Positions 37,161-47,349 of a DNA stretch of 64,000 nucleotides are shown in pieces. The notes under the pieces are model-generated. The model did no database searches. It saw only the letters and a list, made by a program, of their open reading frames with translations, and was not told the origin of the DNA. Positions within the stretch are counted from its first letter, which is position 1. The number at the start of each line of letters is the position of its first letter. The DNA is taken from NCBI RefSeq assembly GCF_007859715.1, contig NZ_SJPG01000001.1, positions 6,342,001-6,406,000 of the forward strand. Reading direction: 5' to 3'. The stretch is from Rubinisphaera italica. Its GTDB lineage: Bacteria; Planctomycetota; Planctomycetia; Planctomycetales; Planctomycetaceae. Position numbers and translations under genes: made by a program.

Positions 37161-38729
37161 ATGATTTCCAGCTTCATTGTGCGGTTGAATTTTGTAGTGA
37201 TCATTGTGCTGCTGAATCTCTGGAATAGCAGTGCAGATGCAGGTTCAATTGATAAGCCAAACATCATCCTGATTTACACGGACGATCAGGGCTACGGTGA
37301 TGTCAGTTGCCTGAATCCGGAATCGAAGTTCCAGACGCCGAATATGGATCGGATTGCTCAGGAAGGCCTCACTTTCACCAACGCCCATTGTTCAGATACG
37401 GTTTGCACGCCGTCTCGGTATGGCCTGTTGACGGGCCGATATTGCTGGCGGACCACCATGAAAACCGGTGTGCTGGGAGCAGAGCATGAATGTTTGATCG
37501 ACGATGACCGCATGACTCTTGCTACATTGTTGCGCGGGCAGGGCTACGAAACGGCGATGGTCGGCAAGTGGCATCTGGGAATGGACTTTCCGGGAACGCC
37601 ACAAAATCGAGACTGGACCCAGCCCGTTCAGGATATGCCGCTCGATAAAGGATTCAATTACTTCTATGGCATCCCCGCCTCTTTGAACTATGGGATACTC
37701 GCCTGGTTCGAAGGACGATATGCAAAAGTGCCCCCCACACAATTTACGCGGAAGAAGCCAAACGATCTTGCGATCAGCGATTACCGGATTCAGCCTCCTT
37801 ATCAGAAAGAACTTTCGAAGGGACTGTTTGAAATTGCTCCCGATTTTGTGGATTCGGAATGCCTCACACGTTTCACCGAGAAGTCGATTGAATACATCGA
37901 AAATCACACGAAGTCTCCAAATTCTGAGAAGCCTTTTTTTCTATACTTGCCATACACATCACCGCATAAACCGGTCATTCCCCTCCCAAAATTCCGCGGG
38001 CAGGGAGCAGCGGGAGCATACGGAGAATTTCTGATTGAGACGGATTATCACATCGGTCAAATACTTAAATGTCTCGACGAACACAAACTGACCAAAAATA
38101 CGCTAGTCATTCTCACGAGCGATAACGGGCCAGAAAACACATACTCGAAGCGATACGAACTCTACGATCACAAAAGTGCCGGGCCTTATCGGGGAGGCAA
38201 ACGGGACGCCTATGAAGGCGGCCATCGGGTTCCCTTTCTGATTCGCTGGCCAAATCGTATCGAGGCTGGTCGGGTGTGGGATGGTGCAATTTGTCAAACA
38301 GATCTGCTGGCCACTTTTGCACAACTTCTGGATGTCACCCTTGCAGCAAATGCCGGAGAGGACAGTTTCAGTTTTCTGGATGTCATTGTTGGCAAGTCGA
38401 ATGTTAAACCGCGACCAGCCATGATTCATCATGAAATGCAGGGACGATTCGCCATTCGGAATACGATTGAGGGAGTTGAGTGGAAACTGATTCTATCTCA
38501 TGGAAAGCAGGAGCGGGAACTTTACAATCTGACCGTGGATCGATCAGAAACAAGAAATGTTTACGGTGAAAATCCTGAAATCTCCAGAGTGCTGGAATCG
38601 GAGATTACGGCAATCATCAAGGATGGTCGGACGAATCCTGGACCACAGGTTCCTAACGATACGGGCTGGTGGAACGACTTGATGTGGATGGAGGAAAATT
38701 CATTAGACACCCCAGATAAAAAGCGATGA
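37161..38729 (+). CDS. Arylsulfatase-type sulfatase (formylglycine-dependent, exported)
   Basis: 522 residues. Signal peptide about 1-27. D41-D42 in YTDDQGYGD bind the metal, and C82 in VCTPSRYGLLTGR is the CxPSR cysteine converted to formylglycine. Further family motifs are GKWHLG, LPYTSPHKP and TSDNGPE. It would hydrolyse sulfate esters, probably on algal polysaccharides or other glycans, outside the cytoplasm. The anaerobic or aerobic formylglycine-generating enzyme is not in the window. Confidence 0.93.
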   Translation: MISSFIVRLNFVVIIVLLNLWNSSADAGSIDKPNIILIYTDDQGYGDVSCLNPESKFQTPNMDRIAQEGLTFTNAHCSDTVCTPSRYGLLTGRYCWRTTMKTGVLGAEHECLIDDDRMTLATLLRGQGYETAMVGKWHLGMDFPGTPQNRDWTQPVQDMPLDKGFNYFYGIPASLNYGILAWFEGRYAKVPPTQFTRKKPNDLAISDYRIQPPYQKELSKGLFEIAPDFVDSECLTRFTEKSIEYIENHTKSPNSEKPFFLYLPYTSPHKPVIPLPKFRGQGAAGAYGEFLIETDYHIGQILKCLDEHKLTKNTLVILTSDNGPENTYSKRYELYDHKSAGPYRGGKRDAYEGGHRVPFLIRWPNRIEAGRVWDGAICQTDLLATFAQLLDVTLAANAGEDSFSFLDVIVGKSNVKPRPAMIHHEMQGRFAIRNTIEGVEWKLILSHGKQERELYNLTVDRSETRNVYGENPEISRVLESEITAIIKDGRTNPGPQVPNDTGWWNDLMWMEENSLDTPDKKR

Positions 38730-39066
38730 AATTTGAATGGAATAACGGTCGTTCACCGTTCTTCGATTTAAACTTGTTAAAGTCATTTGGCAGACCGATT
38801 CAGAATCGCTGCATTTCGGGATGAACTGCTTTCTTTGAGTGTTGAGCAATCATACTGTCTGCTGAAGTTCCGATAATTCTTTGTGACTGCATGTCAGAGG
38901 CAGCAGTATCAGATATTTTGTCGCTGATTTACACTATCTTCTGGATGACTCCAATCACTAAGAAAACATCGGCCCTTTGGCATGAACTCTGCTCTACTCT
39001 CACTTCGGGGAAGTGCCGACGCTTCGGCATATGGACACCTGTATTCAAGAAAGAGAGTTCTTCACG
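38730..39066. other. 337-bp spacer with no clear feature
   Basis: ACGG/CCGT flanking a short loop at about 38747 could be a weak terminator for the sulfatase gene, but there is no T-tract. The promoter of the Arg/Ser/Gly repeat protein is presumably in the right half. Confidence 0.3.
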
Positions 39067-40656
39067 ATGAAACGCATGATACATATTTCAGCCGTCTGCT
39101 GCTGCGGATTGGCGATGGCTCTGCTGGGAACACCAGCTGAGGCTCAAAAAGGAGGGAAAGCTCCCTCAGGACAAAGATCAGCACAAGGGAATCGAGGTTC
39201 CTCGAATAACGGAGGATCTCAACGCGGCTCATCCAATCGCGGTTCTTCAAACCGAGGATCGTCGGATCGAGGTTCTTCCAATCAAGGCTCCTCGGAACGA
39301 GGCTCCTCTAACCGCGGATCATCCGAACGGGGTTCCTCCAATCGAGGCAGTTCGGAAAGAAGCGGTCAGCCTCCCCGTGGTTCGGGAGAAAGAACGGAAG
39401 GAAGCCGAAACCCTTCCTCAGAAAATTCCAACCGGGGACCAGAAAATCGCGGTTCCGATCGCAGTGATCGAGGAAACCGACCCGATGGAGATCGACCAAA
39501 TCCCACTCAGGATGAAAATCGCGGCAGCGAACGTCCTGAGATGAATCGTAGCGAACGGGCCGAGGAGTTCCGCGAAAAAATGCAACGGTTCAATCAGAAT
39601 CGAGGAGACGAAAACCGTCCCGGCGATGGCAATCGTCCTACCGAGCGCGGTGAAGATCGCGCTCAGAATAATCGGCCCAATGCCCGAGGCACGGACTACC
39701 TGCGAAACTACCTGAGTGGACAGCGAAACCAAGGCGATCGGGATCAGAATAATCGTGCTGAGAATCCAGAAGATCGATTACGAAATCGGATCGAAGGGGA
39801 ATTAGATCCTCGAAACCAGAATCGCAACACTGCAGAGAATAATCTGCGGGATCGATTGCACAATCAGGCGAATAATCTGGAGCGTTATCAGAACCAGCAG
39901 TTCAGACGCTGGGATAATGCCGACCAGACAGCTGCCCGGATTCGTAACGACTTCGTGCAAAACCGAAACCAGAACCGTAATCAGAATGTGCGATTCGATC
40001 AGAACTTCTGGCGTTCTGTTGTTCGAAACAATAACAACAACCGAGTGAATGGATACTTCCATGTTTACGGAAGCCTGAACGGAAATCGCAATTATGCCCG
40101 AAATTACTGGTGGCAGCCAACCCCGGCAAATTCTTTAACCCGGTGGTTACGTGGCAGCTATAACTCTCCCCGCTACTATTCGTATGGTCCAGGCGGAGAT
40201 ATTTATTGTCGCAATGGATATGTCTATGTCAGTGGTGATCGCTATGCAACGATTCCTGAATACTACAATCAGGCCGTGCACGTGGTTCGATCTGTTCCGG
40301 AAATGACTCCAGAACAGGCTGAAGAAATGGAGTGGAAACCGCTCGGCGTGTTTGCCTTGGCTTCGGATGAAAATCAGGAAGCCAGCTTCATCGTTCAGCT
40401 TGCGATCAATCAGGATGGCATCCTCTCTGGGACATTCTACGATGAGAAAAGCCAGGAAACCCGCCCCTTACTGGGACGAGTCGATGAAGGTAGCCAGCGA
40501 GCCGTCTGGCACTTTGCCGACGATCCTGAAAACGGAATCGTCATGGAAACCATGCTCTTCAACCTCTCTCGCGATGAGACGTCTGTATTGGTTCACTTCG
40601 GTGAAGAGACCACGGAATCGTGGTTGATGGTTCGAATTCCTGAGCCTGAAGAATAA
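39067..40656 (+). CDS. Exported low-complexity protein with (RGSSx) repeats and C-terminal folded domain
   Basis: 529 residues from the ATG at 39067 with GAGAG upstream. Signal peptide about 1-26 (cleaved near AEAQ). Residues 30-105 hold about eleven five-residue units RGSS[N/D/E/Q], and residues 105-320 are Arg/Asn/Gln/Glu-rich and likely disordered. The last 170 residues become ordered: SYGPGGDIYCRNGYVYVSGD, then MTPEQAEEMEWKPLGVFAL and a beta-rich end. The C-terminal part resembles a conserved planctomycete surface-protein domain. The codons in the repeat vary, so selection acts on the protein rather than the DNA. A strong terminator follows. Confidence 0.8.
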   Translation: MKRMIHISAVCCCGLAMALLGTPAEAQKGGKAPSGQRSAQGNRGSSNNGGSQRGSSNRGSSNRGSSDRGSSNQGSSERGSSNRGSSERGSSNRGSSERSGQPPRGSGERTEGSRNPSSENSNRGPENRGSDRSDRGNRPDGDRPNPTQDENRGSERPEMNRSERAEEFREKMQRFNQNRGDENRPGDGNRPTERGEDRAQNNRPNARGTDYLRNYLSGQRNQGDRDQNNRAENPEDRLRNRIEGELDPRNQNRNTAENNLRDRLHNQANNLERYQNQQFRRWDNADQTAARIRNDFVQNRNQNRNQNVRFDQNFWRSVVRNNNNNRVNGYFHVYGSLNGNRNYARNYWWQPTPANSLTRWLRGSYNSPRYYSYGPGGDIYCRNGYVYVSGDRYATIPEYYNQAVHVVRSVPEMTPEQAEEMEWKPLGVFALASDENQEASFIVQLAINQDGILSGTFYDEKSQETRPLLGRVDEGSQRAVWHFADDPENGIVMETMLFNLSRDETSVLVHFGEETTESWLMVRIPEPEE

Positions 40657-40690
40657 GACCTAATCGTTAATGAATCTCTTATAATTTGGA

Positions 40691-40724
40691 AGCCCTCGGA
40701 GTTTAACTCTGAGGGCTTTCTTTT
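40691..40724. terminator. Bidirectional terminator that includes the end of the facing gene
   Basis: AGCCCTCGGAG and its complement with a five-base loop, then TTCTTTT on the plus strand. The stop codon (40703-40705) and last residues of the minus-strand oxidase gene are within the hairpin, so the two converging genes share it. Confidence 0.85.
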
Positions 40725-42133
40725 AGAGAGTTCTCGCCCATAATAATATTCTGAGTGAAATCATTTCCGAAAACTCCTTCAGGATCGTAGTGTTTGCAGA
40801 TCTCTCTAAATCTGTGCAATTGAGGATAGGCTTTAATAGTCTCTTGTTGATTGAAAGGATACCATTTGCCCCAGTGGATGCGACCATCAAATAGCTGGCG
40901 GTAAGCCGTGGCTAGAAAACTTGCGAACTTATAAAACTCTGTCCGGGATTTATGGTATGTGATTAAGCTGATTGAATACCACGATTCATACTCACCACTT
41001 GCCATCGAGATTAGAGTTTCATCTCTAAGAATGCGTCGAAAGCAAATTGGATAATGCTGAGAATAACCACCTCTGAGGTGCTGCAAGGATTTCACCAGAT
41101 TTGCCTTATGCAGTTTTTGCATGAAGTCCTCTGGTATTTTGACCTCTTGTCCGTCCGCAATTTTGATGACCAACTCAAGAAACGCAGCTGATTCCTTCAA
41201 GTGAACATCGGGAACGAACAGTTCCAATTCGAGATGGCAAAACAACTCATGTTCCATGACCAGCATTCGATCACTTCGATTAGTTACTTTCCACCAGGTT
41301 GGAACAAATAGGGGAAGCAACCATCGATAGAGCCAGTGAACTCCTGATCGCGTGTAAAACCAGCAAGCAAAGATTTTGATCGCTATATGCATCCCGCAAT
41401 CTATGCCAAAATACCAGTACAAGTGGTAAAGCCATGCCGATTTACTGCTCTTTGACTGAGACACGCACCGATTCTGTGCGAAGTATTTCCAGCGATAGGG
41501 AAACAGAAAAAATTGCTGCAGGGGGAAATTTTCACGAGCCAGTAAGACTTCCTCAAGCGTGCTGTACTCGGTTGCCTGATCCTGCACCTGATATTGTGGC
41601 AGACACGGTAAAGTAACCGAGACAATCACTCCCATCATCCCCAAAGAACAACGGGCAGCTTTGAGTTCGTCACCTGAATTGATGACTTGGACAGTTGCCT
41701 TACGATCTGGTTCAGCATAACAGGCAATTTTTATCTCTTTGAGATAATGCGATAAACTGTGCTTGCCAGATCCGTGAGTTCCTGTTGCTGTTGCGCCGGA
41801 AATGGTTTGTTCTGTAATTAATCCGACAGAGGGAAGTGTCAGGCCTTTCTGATTCAGGTCTTTGAGCAAATCCTTAATCTGGCATCCAGCCCCAACAGTG
41901 ACCTCAGTATCTGCACCCTCCCCTGATACAGAAATGGAGCGGAAGTGTTTCATGTTTATCAGCAGGTCTTGACTGATAATCAAATCGCTCCAGGAGTGTC
42001 CTGAGGCAATGACACGAATACTTCCATTTCGGTGTTGCTCAAGAAGTTCAGTCAATTCCTGTTCAGATTCAGGTTCCGCATAATGGCAGGGTTGAAAGCT
42101 GATATTGCCACCAAAATTAGTGATGTATTTCAT
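40703..42133 (-). CDS. FAD-dependent sugar-lactone oxidase (D-arabinono-1,4-lactone/L-gulonolactone oxidase family)
   Basis: 476 residues, no signal peptide. FAD-binding PCMH-type domain at the N-terminus: SGHSWSDL and TVGAGCQIKDLL, then TISGATATGTHGSG. The C-terminal ALO domain ends in HWGKWYPF (about residue 435), in which the His-Trp-Gly-Lys pattern is characteristic. The family oxidises aldonolactones to ascorbate-like products with release of hydrogen peroxide. The His before GSG is not obviously the covalent FAD site, so FAD may be non-covalent. A weakly hydrophobic aromatic stretch (about 225-285) is unusual. Confidence 0.85.
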   Translation of the reverse strand: MKYITNFGGNISFQPCHYAEPESEQELTELLEQHRNGSIRVIASGHSWSDLIISQDLLINMKHFRSISVSGEGADTEVTVGAGCQIKDLLKDLNQKGLTLPSVGLITEQTISGATATGTHGSGKHSLSHYLKEIKIACYAEPDRKATVQVINSGDELKAARCSLGMMGVIVSVTLPCLPQYQVQDQATEYSTLEEVLLARENFPLQQFFLFPYRWKYFAQNRCVSQSKSSKSAWLYHLYWYFGIDCGMHIAIKIFACWFYTRSGVHWLYRWLLPLFVPTWWKVTNRSDRMLVMEHELFCHLELELFVPDVHLKESAAFLELVIKIADGQEVKIPEDFMQKLHKANLVKSLQHLRGGYSQHYPICFRRILRDETLISMASGEYESWYSISLITYHKSRTEFYKFASFLATAYRQLFDGRIHWGKWYPFNQQETIKAYPQLHRFREICKHYDPEGVFGNDFTQNIIMGENSLKESPQS

Positions 42134-42182
42134 CCTGATCTTCCAGAAATGGAAAGCTGGCTTGAATCTTCAGTTCAAAATA

Positions 42183-42220
42183 ACAAACGCTCGATGGAAA
42201 ATCTTCCATCGAGCGTTTGT
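42183..42220 (-). terminator. Terminator of pyruvate phosphate dikinase
   Basis: A 17-bp perfect stem (42183-42199 with 42204-42220) and four-base loop, followed on the minus strand by TATTTTG. It lies 28 bp beyond the dikinase stop. Confidence 0.9.
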
Positions 42221-42248
42221 CGTATATAATCAGTGAAGGCTAGTTATA

Positions 42249-44981
42249 TTAACTATCCAACACAGCCTGAGCCGCGGCCAAACGAGCGATTGGGATTCGG
42301 AATGGTGAGCAGCTCACGTAGTTGAGGCCGAGTTTGTGGCAGAAGATGACCGAAGCCGGGTCTCCGCCGTGCTCGCCGCAAATTCCGATCTTGAGGTCGG
42401 AGCGAGTGCTGCGTCCACGTTCGACACCGATTTTCATCAGATCGCCCACGCCATCTTGATCGACGGTCTGGAATGGATCGCTGGGAATGATGTCGTTTTC
42501 CTGGTAGAAGCCGATGAACCCACCGTAGTCGTCGCGGCTCATGCCGAGAGTCGTCTGGGTGAGGTCATTGGTTCCGAAGCTGAAGAATTCTGCTGTTTCA
42601 GCGATCTCGTCAGCTCGGAGAGCGGCTCGTGGAATTTCGATCATCGTACCAACGGTGTATTCCACTTCGACGCCCTGTTCTTTCAAGACTTCAGCGGCAA
42701 CATCACGGACGACTTTCGTCTGGTTATCGAGTTCTGCCTTGAAGCCGACGAGTGGAATCATGATTTCTGGATGGACTTCGATGCCAGCCTTCTGCACATT
42801 GCAGGCGGCTTCCATAATGGCTCGTGCCTGCATCGCTGTGATTTCCGGATAGACGATTCCCAGACGGCAACCACGGTGACCGAGCATCGGATTCGATTCC
42901 TTGAGTTCTTCAACACGACGGTAGATGAACTCTTTGCCGGCTCCAACCATGTCGGCCAGTTTGTGGGCCAGATCTGGTTGTTCGTGCAAGTGATGCTCTG
43001 ACAGGAATTCGTGCAACGGTGGATCCAAGAGGCGAATTGTAACCGGGCGTCCGTTCATTTCTTTGAACAGAATCTCGAAGTCTTCCCGTTGGAATGGCAA
43101 CAGTTTGTTGATGGCTGCTTGACGGGTATCGACTTCTTCAGCCAGGATCATCTCGCGGATTTCGTCGAGGTGACTGAAGAACATGTGCTCGGTTCGGCAA
43201 AGACCGACACCTTCTGCACCGAAGGCGACTGCTTTGGCAGCATCGTCTGGTTCGGCGTTGGCTCGCACTTTCATGGTGCGGATTTCATCGACCCATTCCA
43301 TCAACTGTGAGTAACGCTGAAAGGTTTCTGCATCTTCCGGCTTACGGGTTTTGTGGATGAGCACTTCGATAATTTCAGAAGGCTTGGTTTCGACTTTGCC
43401 TGCGAAGACTTCGCCGGTGAAACCATCGATGCTGATCCAGTCCCCTGTTTTAAGGACTTTATCGCCGACGCTCAAAGTTCCATCGTGGTAATCGATTTCG
43501 AGTTCGGAGCAACCGACGATGCAGGTTTTGCCCATCTGACGGCTCACGAGAGCAGCGTGAGAAGAGGCTCCCCCGAAGGCAGTCAGAATTCCCTTGGCGA
43601 TACGCATGCCGCGAAGGTCTTCCGGGCTGGTTTCGCGACGGACGAGAATCAGTTGAACATCGGGATCTTTCGCCTGGATCGCTTCGGCATCTTCAGCATG
43701 GAAGCAGATGATTCCCGTGGCGGCTCCTGGACCGGCGTTAATGCCAGTGGCCAGATAAGTACCATCTTCAATCGCCTTGTTCTTGGCGGCTGGATCGAAA
43801 ATAGGCTGGAGCAACTGGTTCAGGTCGTCGGCAGGAATTCGCTTTTTGGTCAAAGCGGTTTTCTTGTCGATGAGCCCTTCGTTAACCAGGTCGACAGCGA
43901 TTCGCACAGCTGCGAAACCGGTTCGCTTGGCGTTACGGGTCTGGAGCATCCAGACTTTGCCCTGCTGGACGGTGAACTCGATGTCCTGCACGTCTTTGTA
44001 ATGCTGTTCGAGGGTTTCGCCGATATTACAAAGCTGTTTGTAAGCTTCCGGCATGTCGTCGCCGAGAGTTTTTTCGATTCGCTTTGGAGTTCGGATACCG
44101 GCAACAACGTCTTCACCCTGAGCATTGATCAGGTAATCGCCGTTGAATCCGGGGGCACCCATTGAACAATCGCGGGTCAGGCCGACACCGGTTGCACAAT
44201 CGTCACCCAGGTTGCCGAAGACCATCGCCTGCACGTTAACAGCAGTTCCCCAGGAGTGAGGAATCCCGTATTGACGGCGATAAACAATCGCACGGTCATT
44301 CATCCAGCTCTGGAACACGGCTCCAACTGCTCCCCAAACCTGTTCCATTGGATCAGTTGGGAAATCTTTGCCAGCTTTGTCGCGAATCAACTTTTTGAAC
44401 TTCGTCACAACTTCTTTGAGCTGTTCGACATTCAACTGAGAATCGTATTCAACTCCTGCGGCTTCTCGGGCTTCGTCGAGGATCAGCTCATAACCGTCTT
44501 CTTCTTTGCCTTCAGGACGAACTTCCATGACGACGTCGCCGTACATCTGAATGAAGCGACGGTAGCTGTCCCATGCGAAGGCAGGATTACCTGATTTTTT
44601 GGACAGAACTTCGACAGTCGTATCGTTCAGGCCGATGTTCAGAACGGTATCCATCATCCCGGGCATCGATTCGCGAGCACCAGAACGGCAGGAAAGCAGC
44701 AGAGGATTTTCCTGAGAACCGAACTCGGCTCCCATGGTCTGCTCGACCTGCTTCATCGCATCTTCAACCTGTTGTTTCAACTCAGGGGGATAGGTGCGAT
44801 CGTTATCGTAGAAATAGGTACAGAGTTCGGTCGTAATTGTGAAGCCGGCTGGAACTGGCAGACCGATATTGCTCATCTCAGCCAGGTTGGCCCCTTTGCC
44901 GCCCAGCAAATTACGCATAGATGCGTCGCCGTCTGATTTCCCACCACCAAAAAAGTAAACGTACTTAGTACCAGAGGACAT
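42249..44981 (-). CDS. ppdK: Pyruvate, phosphate dikinase
   Basis: 910 residues, normal length. Nucleotide-binding N-terminal half ([30 protein letters not shown]). Central phosphohistidine domain with catalytic H475 in [17 protein letters not shown]-terminal PEP/pyruvate-binding barrel with [17 protein letters not shown] and the acid/base cysteine in [10 protein letters not shown]. It interconverts pyruvate, ATP and phosphate with PEP, AMP and pyrophosphate. With pyruvate carboxylase 7.5 kb away it could support gluconeogenesis from pyruvate, or glycolysis using pyrophosphate. Divergent from the esterase gene. Confidence 0.97.
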   Translation of the reverse strand: MSSGTKYVYFFGGGKSDGDASMRNLLGGKGANLAEMSNIGLPVPAGFTITTELCTYFYDNDRTYPPELKQQVEDAMKQVEQTMGAEFGSQENPLLLSCRSGARESMPGMMDTVLNIGLNDTTVEVLSKKSGNPAFAWDSYRRFIQMYGDVVMEVRPEGKEEDGYELILDEAREAAGVEYDSQLNVEQLKEVVTKFKKLIRDKAGKDFPTDPMEQVWGAVGAVFQSWMNDRAIVYRRQYGIPHSWGTAVNVQAMVFGNLGDDCATGVGLTRDCSMGAPGFNGDYLINAQGEDVVAGIRTPKRIEKTLGDDMPEAYKQLCNIGETLEQHYKDVQDIEFTVQQGKVWMLQTRNAKRTGFAAVRIAVDLVNEGLIDKKTALTKKRIPADDLNQLLQPIFDPAAKNKAIEDGTYLATGINAGPGAATGIICFHAEDAEAIQAKDPDVQLILVRRETSPEDLRGMRIAKGILTAFGGASSHAALVSRQMGKTCIVGCSELEIDYHDGTLSVGDKVLKTGDWISIDGFTGEVFAGKVETKPSEIIEVLIHKTRKPEDAETFQRYSQLMEWVDEIRTMKVRANAEPDDAAKAVAFGAEGVGLCRTEHMFFSHLDEIREMILAEEVDTRQAAINKLLPFQREDFEILFKEMNGRPVTIRLLDPPLHEFLSEHHLHEQPDLAHKLADMVGAGKEFIYRRVEELKESNPMLGHRGCRLGIVYPEITAMQARAIMEAACNVQKAGIEVHPEIMIPLVGFKAELDNQTKVVRDVAAEVLKEQGVEVEYTVGTMIEIPRAALRADEIAETAEFFSFGTNDLTQTTLGMSRDDYGGFIGFYQENDIIPSDPFQTVDQDGVGDLMKIGVERGRSTRSDLKIGICGEHGGDPASVIFCHKLGLNYVSCSPFRIPIARLAAAQAVLDS

Positions 44982-45251
44982 AGTGTGTCTTGCTCCAGGT
45001 TTTGACCGAAAGTGTTGTGAACAAATGAGTGTACAGCGAACCGTGCGCGTACTCTTGGAGATCAGACGGTAGCAGGCCCTTTCGATCGTTGCAAGTGTCC
45101 GAAAAAATGCAGGAAAGATGAATTCTCCTCCTGCTCAACTTTCCGTGAGAACTGCGATTGTATTGGTCAACTTGAATGCGTAATCTGAACAGGAGTCAAG
45201 AATCATTGAATTTGAATTCCTCACCATAAAACTGTCGGGAAAGCCGCTCTT
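44982..45251. promoter_or_regulatory. Divergent promoter region between ppdK and esterase
   Basis: 270 bp with no ORF. Promoters of both genes must be here; no individual box was identified. Confidence 0.35.
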
Positions 45252-46022
45252 ATGACATACGCAATGAGATTCACCGCAATTCTGGCCTGCACTTCTCTAT
45301 TAAGCATGACTTCATGGAGTGAAGCTGCAGATAAGCCGACACATCTGTTTATTCTGTCGGGGCAATCCAATATGGCAGGGATGAATCCCAAGTTGGGATT
45401 TGAGCCGGAGTTGAAGAAGCAATTTCCGGATGCCGAGACGGCTTACATCAAGGTCGCGGTGGGCGGACGTCCGATTCGACTGTGGTTATCGAACGATTGG
45501 AATGCGATTTCAGAGAAATACAATCTGAATAAGCCTCAGGATTCCGTCCCCGCAAACAGCGACTACTATGCTCAAATCCTGACACAGTATAAGAAAATGC
45601 TGCAGGATCATCCTCAACCTGCTTCGGTGACTTTCTGCTGGATGCAGGGGGAGCGGGATTCGAGAGAGAAATTGAGTAGTGCTTATGAAGAAGCTCTTAA
45701 GACTTTGATCAGCAATTTACGTCGGGATCTCGATCAGCCAGAAATGAATTTCGTGATTGGCCGCTTGAGTGATTTTGACCAGGGAGCTACTTCCGAGAAC
45801 TGGGAAGAAGTTCGGCAGGCTCAGGTGAAAGTTGCCAATGATGATCCTCACGGGGCCTGGGTTGATTGCGATGATCTCAATAATAAGTCCAAAGATGGTA
45901 AAACCTGGGACGATTTGCATTACACTCAGGAAGGGTATGAACTTTTGGGGCGTAGATATGTGCGTCAGGCAAAAGCACTCATCGAGAATAAAAAGCCGGC
46001 AGCAGACGGACGGCCGGAATAA
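45252..46022 (+). CDS. Exported SASA-family carbohydrate acetyl esterase
   Basis: 256 residues. Signal peptide about 1-25 (cleaved near SEAAD). The SGNH-like catalytic blocks are visible: FILSGQSNMAG with nucleophile Ser at about residue 37, WMQGERDS, and the DDLHYTQEGY block carrying the Asp and His. This is the sialate O-acetylesterase/CE6 family that removes acetyl groups from sugars such as xylan or sialic acid. It complements the sulfatases and sialidase-like protein in this window, consistent with degradation of modified polysaccharides. Confidence 0.88.
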   Translation: MTYAMRFTAILACTSLLSMTSWSEAADKPTHLFILSGQSNMAGMNPKLGFEPELKKQFPDAETAYIKVAVGGRPIRLWLSNDWNAISEKYNLNKPQDSVPANSDYYAQILTQYKKMLQDHPQPASVTFCWMQGERDSREKLSSAYEEALKTLISNLRRDLDQPEMNFVIGRLSDFDQGATSENWEEVRQAQVKVANDDPHGAWVDCDDLNNKSKDGKTWDDLHYTQEGYELLGRRYVRQAKALIENKKPAADGRPE

Positions 46023-46219
46023 AATGCAAGACAGATAAGGAAGTGACAAGAAGGGCTGGAGTCGGGCCGAAGCGTAGCCCCCAGAAAATTGACGTTTGAT
46101 ATGTCAACAACCTCGATTTCCCCCTCTCCCTCAGGGCAAGGGGACAAGTTTTTAATACACAATTGAATTCTCTGCAGGCCAGATTCGATTCCCAATTAAT
46201 TCCGTCGCAGGAGTGGACC

Positions 46220-46543
46220 ATGACTGATTCGAAATCTGAGCATCATCGCCGAGAAGAATTTCCAGAGAAGTTCACGCCGGAGCACGACTCGCTGAAAGGG
46301 GAATTTGCCACAGAGCCCGGCGAAGGCGATCCGCTGGAAAAAGAGCCCATCCTTTCTGGAAAACAGCCGTATCAGTGGGAAGAAAATTTAAGCAATGTCC
46401 CTTCAGGGATTAGCATGCATCGTTACAGCGGAGCGATATTGATGCTGATCTTTATGGTCATCTTGCTTGTGATTGGTGGAATTGTTGTGAGTTCACTGTA
46501 CGACACCTTCAACGGGTATCCTTTCAATTTACTTGAGGAATAA
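46220..46543 (+). CDS. Small single-pass membrane protein
   Basis: 107 residues from an ATG preceded by AGGAG; an earlier ATG at 46163 was rejected. Residues 1-65 are acidic and hydrophilic (many E, D, K and P); one transmembrane helix (about 72-95, SGAILMLIFMVILLVIGGIVV); short C-terminal tail. Probably N-in. No family recognised. Confidence 0.7.
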   Translation: MTDSKSEHHRREEFPEKFTPEHDSLKGEFATEPGEGDPLEKEPILSGKQPYQWEENLSNVPSGISMHRYSGAILMLIFMVILLVIGGIVVSSLYDTFNGYPFNLLEE

Positions 46544-46852
46544 TCCAGCTCTCGTTGGGATCGAGCTGGCCTCGGATTGATGAAAATGCCAGCAGTAATG
46601 CCTGAAAAATCAACGCATGCTGAATACGTATCTGTGCTTTTTGATCGTACAAACTTAATCGGCTAAATGATTAATTGGTGCGATACGCTTATAAACTTAA
46701 TAGACGCTGCCTAAAACGCTCTCAGACAGTCGAAACACGCAACAAGATAAGCCGATCTGTGAATTGGTACGCAATTCGCATAGGTATATTTCGACAAAGG
46801 TTAGTAACGTCACTAATCTGCTCAATTATTACTCATGAACAAGGATTACACC
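46544..46852. other. 309-bp spacer with no clear feature
   Basis: No supported ORF or RNA. Likely promoter of the following small gene. Confidence 0.3.
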
Positions 46853-47044
46853 ATGTTCAAAAACGGACGCCGCGCACTAATGCTCGTTGCTATCAGCTGT
46901 GCTTTTTTTGTGACTTGGAAGGAAGGCTATCTGGCTGGCTACAGCGATCACATTTCAGACCTTAAAGCCAATTCCGAACCTGTGTTAGAAATGTCGGCTG
47001 AAGAAGCCTACCAGGAATTCATCAATCTGAAACCCGAAGCCTAA
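46853..47044 (+). CDS. Very small membrane-anchored protein
   Basis: 63 residues from an ATG preceded by AAGGA at seven bases. MFKNGRRALMLVAISCAFFVTWKEG is a charged start followed by one hydrophobic helix (about 8-22), then a polar tail ending in EA. Too short for family assignment, but the good ribosome-binding site and amphipathic tail make it credible. Followed by about 300 bp with no feature I can name. Confidence 0.55.
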   Translation: MFKNGRRALMLVAISCAFFVTWKEGYLAGYSDHISDLKANSEPVLEMSAEEAYQEFINLKPEA

Positions 47045-47349
47045 GCCGACCGCTTACCTACCTCACATCCCACCACTGATACCTCGCCTTCGAGTACAAC
47101 GCTGACTCAGAAAACAATTAACCCAACTTTTTCACCCCAAGATAATTCTGCAAATTTACAAGTCGCCCAATACACGATTTCGCCATTGCTAATGGTTTTC
47201 GTGCCACTCAATGTACGCATACTGTGCATGCATGTGGGAACGAAACAGAAGACTTGTTTATTAGGCCTGTTGTCGCTTGTGGAGTTGCGATTTGAGAGGG
47301 GGGTGCAAAGCTGAGAGAGCTGTTTGATGCCCATGCATTTTAAAAACGA
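47045..47349. other. 305-bp spacer with no clear feature
   Basis: A mostly AT-rich gap between convergent genes. No good terminator was found by eye. Confidence 0.3.

Noticed and set aside
39190..39370. CRISPR-like tandem repeats
   Set aside because: 15-bp period in frame with coding, varied codons and no spacers; it is a protein repeat.
43353..44165. 270-residue plus-strand ORF inside ppdK
   Set aside because: Antisense to a well-conserved enzyme; long only because of codon bias.
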